The translations under genes and the position numbers were made by a program. A stretch of DNA of 64,000 nucleotides from the NCBI RefSeq assembly GCF_000377665.1, contig NZ_KB898649.1:310001-374000 (forward strand), written 5' to 3'. Positions 60,145 through 64,000 of this stretch are shown here, piece after piece; position 1 is the stretch's first letter, and the number at the start of each line of letters is the position of its first letter. The stretch comes from Vreelandella zhanjiangensis DSM 21076 (GTDB lineage: Bacteria > Pseudomonadota > Gammaproteobacteria > Pseudomonadales > Halomonadaceae). The notes under the pieces were generated by a model. The model was not told the DNA's origin. It saw only the letters and a list, made by a program, of their open reading frames with translations, and ran no database searches.

Positions 60145-61332
60145 TTACCAACGCTCAATTAACAGCGCAATGCCTTGCCCTCCGCCAATACACAAAGTGA
60201 TCAGACCGAAACGCCCGTTGATTCGCCCAAGCTCATGTATGGTTTTAAGAATTAATATCGCACCGGTTGCGCCAACCGGATGGCCAAGGGCAACGGCACC
60301 GCCATTGGGATTAAGCTTATCCAGAGGAAACTCAAGGTGCTGGGCAACGGCAAGCGCTTGAGCGGCAAATGCTTCGTTGGATTCAATCACATCAATATCA
60401 TGAATGCTCAACCCGGCTTGCTGCAAACAGCGCTTAACAGCCGGGATAGGCCCTAGCCCCATAAGCGAGGGCTCCACACCGGCAGTCGTTGCCACGCGCA
60501 GGCGCGCCTTGGGCGTTAGTCCTCTCTGCTTCGCTTCATCAATATGGGCAAGTACCAGTGTTGCTGCCCCATCGTTAATTCCCGATGCATTGCCTGCGGT
60601 TACTCGGCCCTCTTTTTGAAAGGCAGGTTTTAAACGGGCTAAATCTGCCAGTTGGATGCCACTGCGCACATGCTCATCCTCGGCAAAGCGAACGGATTGC
60701 TTGCCCTGCACAACGTCAACCGGCACTATTTGTGCCGCAAAGCGACCTTCCTCCGTTGCCCGGGCAGCTTTTTGATGGCTTTCAAGTGCAAACTGATCCA
60801 GCTGTTCACGGGTTAAACCATACTGCTGGGCAATATTTTCAGCGGTCACTCCCATATGCCCGCTACCAAACGGGTCGCTAAGCACACCTAGAGTCAAATC
60901 TTGTACGGCTATATCACCCATGCGGATGCCATTACGCGCTTGCGGCGGCAGTAAATAAGCGCCCCGCGACATCGATTCGGCACCACCCGCTAGCGCTAAC
61001 CGACTATCCCCCATGACAATCTGCTGGGCAGCAGAGATGACCGCCTGAACGCCAGAGCCACACAGCCGGTTGACATTAAACGCGCCAGCTTCCTTGGGAA
61101 CACCAGCTTTCAAGGCGATGTGCCGTGCCAGATAAGCATCTTGTGGGCCGGTGGTAATAATATGGCCATACACCGCGTGGTCGATATCGTCACCTGAGAC
61201 ATTCGCACGCAATAATGCCTCTTTCGCCGTGATTGCGCCCAGCTCATAAGGCGCCATAGACGAAAGCGATCCGTTAAAATCGCCAATAGCAGTACGGGCT
61301 CCCTCTAAAATCACCACATCATCAAGCCGCAT
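60145..61332 (-). CDS. Acetyl-CoA C-acyltransferase (thiolase)
   Basis: A 395-residue thiolase. The nucleophile is C91 (N-R-L-C-G-S-G), and the other catalytic groups are in G-H-P-V-G-A-T-G and L-C-I-G-G-G-Q-G. Its G-H-P-V-G-A signature and short length place it with AtoB/PhaA-like biosynthetic or catabolic thiolases rather than with FadA. In this operon a catabolic role is more likely. AGGAG precedes the ATG; it lies 41 bp before the ligase. Confidence 0.92.
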   Translation of the reverse strand: MRLDDVVILEGARTAIGDFNGSLSSMAPYELGAITAKEALLRANVSGDDIDHAVYGHIITTGPQDAYLARHIALKAGVPKEAGAFNVNRLCGSGVQAVISAAQQIVMGDSRLALAGGAESMSRGAYLLPPQARNGIRMGDIAVQDLTLGVLSDPFGSGHMGVTAENIAQQYGLTREQLDQFALESHQKAARATEEGRFAAQIVPVDVVQGKQSVRFAEDEHVRSGIQLADLARLKPAFQKEGRVTAGNASGINDGAATLVLAHIDEAKQRGLTPKARLRVATTAGVEPSLMGLGPIPAVKRCLQQAGLSIHDIDVIESNEAFAAQALAVAQHLEFPLDKLNPNGGAVALGHPVGATGAILILKTIHELGRINGRFGLITLCIGGGQGIALLIERW

Positions 61333-61377
61333 AAAGATCTCCTAGTGTCATGCAGGTATTCACGTAGCAAGGATCAA

Positions 61378-62520
61378 TCAAGCCGCTTTACCCAACAGTG
61401 AGCGCGCCACAATTTCTTTCATGATTTCAGAGCTTCCGGCATAGATCGTTTGCACACGTGCATCCAAATAAAATCTTGAAATTGGGTATTCGTGGGTATA
61501 ACCGTAGCCGCCAAATAACTGCAGGCAGCGATCAACGGCGCGACACTGCAACTCACTTAGCTGTAATTTCAGGATTGCCGCATCGGTACTGCTCATGCTG
61601 CCCTGGCGATACTTGGCAACACAGTGATTAAAGTAGGCACGTGCCATATCAAGCTGTGCTTTAATTTCTGCCAGCGTAAAGCGGGTATTCTGAAAATCGG
61701 CCACCCGTTGGCCAAAAGCTTGGCGTTGGGCAACATAATCAAGAGTCAATGCCAGAGCGCCCTCGACCGCCCCCAGCGCTTGAGCGCCCACCCCTAAACG
61801 CTCACGTAGAAGTTCTTGCATTAGATAGCGGAAACCGGCGCCTTCATCGCCGAGCAGGGCATCATTGGTAAGCTCCAGCTGATCAAACGCCAGCTCCGCC
61901 GTATCGCTGGCATGCTGGCCAATCTTTTTAATGGGTTTACCACGCGAGAAGCCAGGCAACGAAGTGTCCACTAAAAACAATGAGACCCCTTTTGCTCCTG
62001 CACTCGGATCGGTTTTTGCGCATACAATCACCATATCCGCCACCTGGCCATTGGTAATAAACAGCTTACTGCCGTTCAATACCCAGCCTTCAGGGGTTTT
62101 GGTAGCGCGGGTTTTCATCGCGGCCAAATCACTACCTGCGTGGGGTTCACTCATGGCGATGGCTCCTAAACACTCGCCTTGCACCATAGCAGGTAACCAT
62201 TTTTGACACTGATCGCTTGTGCCTAAATTTTGTAAGTAAGGCATTACGATGTTGGCGTGAATATTGTAGGCGCTGGCAAGCCCACCAAAGCCTTGCCGAG
62301 AAATCTCTTCTAGTGCCAACTGAGTAATAGCGATATCCGCGCCTGCGCCGCCATAAGTCTCATCTAGGTCGATCCCCAAAAAACCTGCGGCTCCTAACGC
62401 TCTCCAAAGGCTACGAGGTATTTCACCCTCGGCTTCCCACTGTTCATAGAAAGGAGCGACTTCTTGCGCTAAACAGCGCGAAATCATGGAGTGAAACAGC
62501 CCCGTCGCTTGCTCGTCCAT
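61378..62520 (-). CDS. Acyl-CoA dehydrogenase
   Basis: A FAD enzyme that introduces the alpha-beta double bond, 380 residues. It has A-M-S-E-P-H-A-G-S-D (about 122-131), W-V-L-N-G-S-K-L-F-I-T-N-G and the C-terminal Q-L-F-G-G-Y-G-Y. The MCAD-type catalytic position in I-Y-x-G reads alanine. A glutamate in the helix G block L-L-R-E-R-L (E240) aligns with the catalytic Glu of long-chain and isovaleryl enzymes, suggesting branched or long substrates. It starts 2 bp after the ligase stop, whose last codon overlaps the AGGAG ribosome site. Confidence 0.9.
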   Translation of the reverse strand: MDEQATGLFHSMISRCLAQEVAPFYEQWEAEGEIPRSLWRALGAAGFLGIDLDETYGGAGADIAITQLALEEISRQGFGGLASAYNIHANIVMPYLQNLGTSDQCQKWLPAMVQGECLGAIAMSEPHAGSDLAAMKTRATKTPEGWVLNGSKLFITNGQVADMVIVCAKTDPSAGAKGVSLFLVDTSLPGFSRGKPIKKIGQHASDTAELAFDQLELTNDALLGDEGAGFRYLMQELLRERLGVGAQALGAVEGALALTLDYVAQRQAFGQRVADFQNTRFTLAEIKAQLDMARAYFNHCVAKYRQGSMSSTDAAILKLQLSELQCRAVDRCLQLFGGYGYTHEYPISRFYLDARVQTIYAGSSEIMKEIVARSLLGKAA

Positions 62521-62522
62521 GT

Positions 62523-64000
62523 TTACTCCTTGAGCTCTTCACGCAAATGACGTTTAAGAATTTTACCGGCGGTACTTTTTGGTAACGCTTCTGCAAACAC
62601 CACTCGCTTGGGGACTTTATAAGGAGCTATTGAGCTTTTGGCATGATGGATAAGCTCGCTTTCACTAACGGATTGTCCCTCCTTCACTACTACCACTGCC
62701 GTAATAGCTTCAATCCACTTGTCATCAGGCAGGCCAACTACTGCTACTTCCGAAATTGCGGGATGTTTAAACAGCACTTCTTCCACTTCGCGGCTGGCCA
62801 CCAATATGCCACCGGTATTAATGACATCTTTTATACGATCAACAACATATAAGTACCCTTCTGCATCGAAATACCCCATGTCGCCGGAGTGAAACCAGCC
62901 GCCTTGAAAAGCCTCTGTAGTCATTTCGGGCTTATCCCAATACCCCGTCATCAATTGCGGAGAACGGTGAACAATTTCGCCGTGTTCACCAGGCGCAACA
63001 TCATTCAACTCCAGATCCACTATTCGGGTTTCGACCGTTAATATTGGCCTCCCGGCGGAGGCGGGGCGCTCAAGATGCTCTTCTGGTCGCAAGACCGTCG
63101 CCAGAGGCGCAATTTCGCTCTGTCCATAACAGTTATAAAGCCCAACGCCAGGGAAACGCTGCTGCATTTCTTGCAGTACCGGTACCGGCATAATAGAGGC
63201 GCCGTAATAAGCCTTTTTCAGACTGGTTAAATCAAACTGATCAAAATTGGCATGGCGTAACAGGCTGATCCAAACCGTGGGAGGAGCAAAGAACGAGGCA
63301 ATTTTTTGTTCGGCAATAGCATAAAGGCAACTCTCAGGCAGCGGCGCTTCCAGTAGATAAACGGATGCGCCTAATAGCAAAGCTGGCATTAAAAAGACAT
63401 GCATCTGTGCCGAATGATAAAGCGGCAGCGCTGCCAGCATCACCTCACTGCCCGTTATATCCAGCTCCACCATACACGCCATATATTCAGCCATTAACGC
63501 TTGGTGACTCATCATTGCGGCTTTTGGCGCCGCGGTTGTACCCGAGGTGTAGAGTAATTGCGCTAAGCTAGCCCCCTCCAGCGCCACCTCTGGCTCATTT
63601 GTTGCCTGCGTTGAACACGCCATGGCCAATACGTCAAAACTGCTTTCCTGGGGGGTAGGATTTGCGGCATGCAGCGTTCCACTTAGCACCAATCCGAAAT
63701 CTTGTGTTGCCTGCGCGACTTTTTCTGCCAGGGAAATATCACTAAGCAGCCCCTTCGCTCCAGACTGTTCAAGGATATAGCGCAGCTCATCGCTGCTCAG
63801 CGCAAAGTTGATAGGCACATGCACAAGGCCTGCCTTGGTGGCAGCCAGCCAGGCAATTACGTAGGCATCCGAGTTTTTACCGTATACGGCCAGCCGGTCA
63901 CCGGGGGCAAGACCAGCCGCTAACAGGCTATTAGCCACATTATTAGCAGCGTCGTTAAGAGCTTGATAGCTCCATATACGTTCGCCAAACGTCAGCGCGG
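62523..64000 (-). CDS. AMP-forming acyl-CoA ligase, 5' end outside window
   Basis: The second acyl-CoA ligase of the operon, open to the right edge with no stop, so the true start lies beyond base 64000. The visible 491 residues begin with A-L-T-F-G-E-R-I-W-S-Y, typical of the early part of the fold. They contain the AMP loop L-Y-T-S-G-T-T-A-A-P-K-A, Y-G-Q-S-E-I-A-P, G-W-F-H-S-G-D-M and the C-terminal P-K-S-T-A-G-K-I-L-K lysine. It is the first gene of the operon visible here. Substrate unknown; it is less AlkK-like than the other ligase. Confidence 0.9.
   Translation of the reverse strand, partial: ALTFGERIWSYQALNDAANNVANSLLAAGLAPGDRLAVYGKNSDAYVIAWLAATKAGLVHVPINFALSSDELRYILEQSGAKGLLSDISLAEKVAQATQDFGLVLSGTLHAANPTPQESSFDVLAMACSTQATNEPEVALEGASLAQLLYTSGTTAAPKAAMMSHQALMAEYMACMVELDITGSEVMLAALPLYHSAQMHVFLMPALLLGASVYLLEAPLPESCLYAIAEQKIASFFAPPTVWISLLRHANFDQFDLTSLKKAYYGASIMPVPVLQEMQQRFPGVGLYNCYGQSEIAPLATVLRPEEHLERPASAGRPILTVETRIVDLELNDVAPGEHGEIVHRSPQLMTGYWDKPEMTTEAFQGGWFHSGDMGYFDAEGYLYVVDRIKDVINTGGILVASREVEEVLFKHPAISEVAVVGLPDDKWIEAITAVVVVKEGQSVSESELIHHAKSSIAPYKVPKRVVFAEALPKSTAGKILKRHLREELKE

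Overview
The window looks like a piece of chromosome from a halophilic gammaproteobacterium, most likely a Halomonas-type member of the Halomonadaceae. This is an inference from gene content and protein style: short PutA with PutP and an AraC-type regulator, SufBCDS-T with an Rrf2 regulator, RimB/RimK, DUF3549, DUF2797/DUF1315, FadBA and a caa3-type oxidase. No rRNA, tRNA, insertion sequence, prophage or CRISPR array was seen. Coding density is high and G+C is moderately high, except for one strikingly AT-rich gap near 44.6-44.9 kb.

Layout. 1-6.0 kb (minus strand): an aa3/caa3 cytochrome oxidase operon (subunit II fused to cytochrome c, subunit I fused to subunit III, a small membrane protein, then a Cu-type P-ATPase that runs off the left edge). 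6.1-15 kb: small membrane proteins, DUF2797/DUF1315, a GlpG-type rhomboid protease, a metallophosphatase with NAD kinase, a DMT exporter, a Pmp3/YqaE-tailed protein and a CBS-domain protein. Two probable small RNAs with shared sequence lie at about 9.1 and 13.6 kb. 14.2-20.2 kb: proline catabolism (AraC regulator, putA, putP). 20.3-24.6 kb: YqcC, DUF3549, RimB/RimK (ribosomal S6 modification), a helical protein and SanA. 24.7-30.7 kb: the suf iron-sulfur cluster operon with its Rrf2 regulator and a readable sigma70 promoter. 30.9-32.9 kb: small housekeeping or hypothetical genes.

33.1-48.1 kb is the most unusual region. It holds a 3747-residue modular secreted protein, read divergently from a two-gene type I secretion system (PrtD-type ABC exporter and HlyD-type adaptor). 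The giant protein carries many carbohydrate-binding-like modules, a Calx-beta domain, a malectin-like module, a sugar/sorbosone-dehydrogenase-type beta-propeller with a recognisable catalytic-His motif, two HYDIN/choice-of-anchor-D plus unknown-domain units, and four CBM6-like C-terminal repeats. It has no signal peptide and no RTX nonapeptides. A 19-codon leader ORF, a 22% G+C spacer with a 9-bp inverted repeat, and a tandem 15-bp repeat flank it.

48.2-64 kb: a flavodoxin-like protein, fadBA (beta-oxidation), DUF5924/DUF2914, a MarR regulator, UspA, the ABC-F protein Uup, and an acyl-CoA catabolic operon (two AMP-forming acyl-CoA ligases, acyl-CoA dehydrogenase, thiolase) converging on an AraC regulator. 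The last ligase runs off the right edge.

How the parts fit: the ATPase probably supplies copper for the neighbouring oxidase. PutA/PutP under the AraC protein import and oxidise proline. Suf proteins build Fe-S clusters under Rrf2 control. The ABC/HlyD pair probably exports the giant protein to the cell surface or medium, using an outer-membrane TolC encoded elsewhere.
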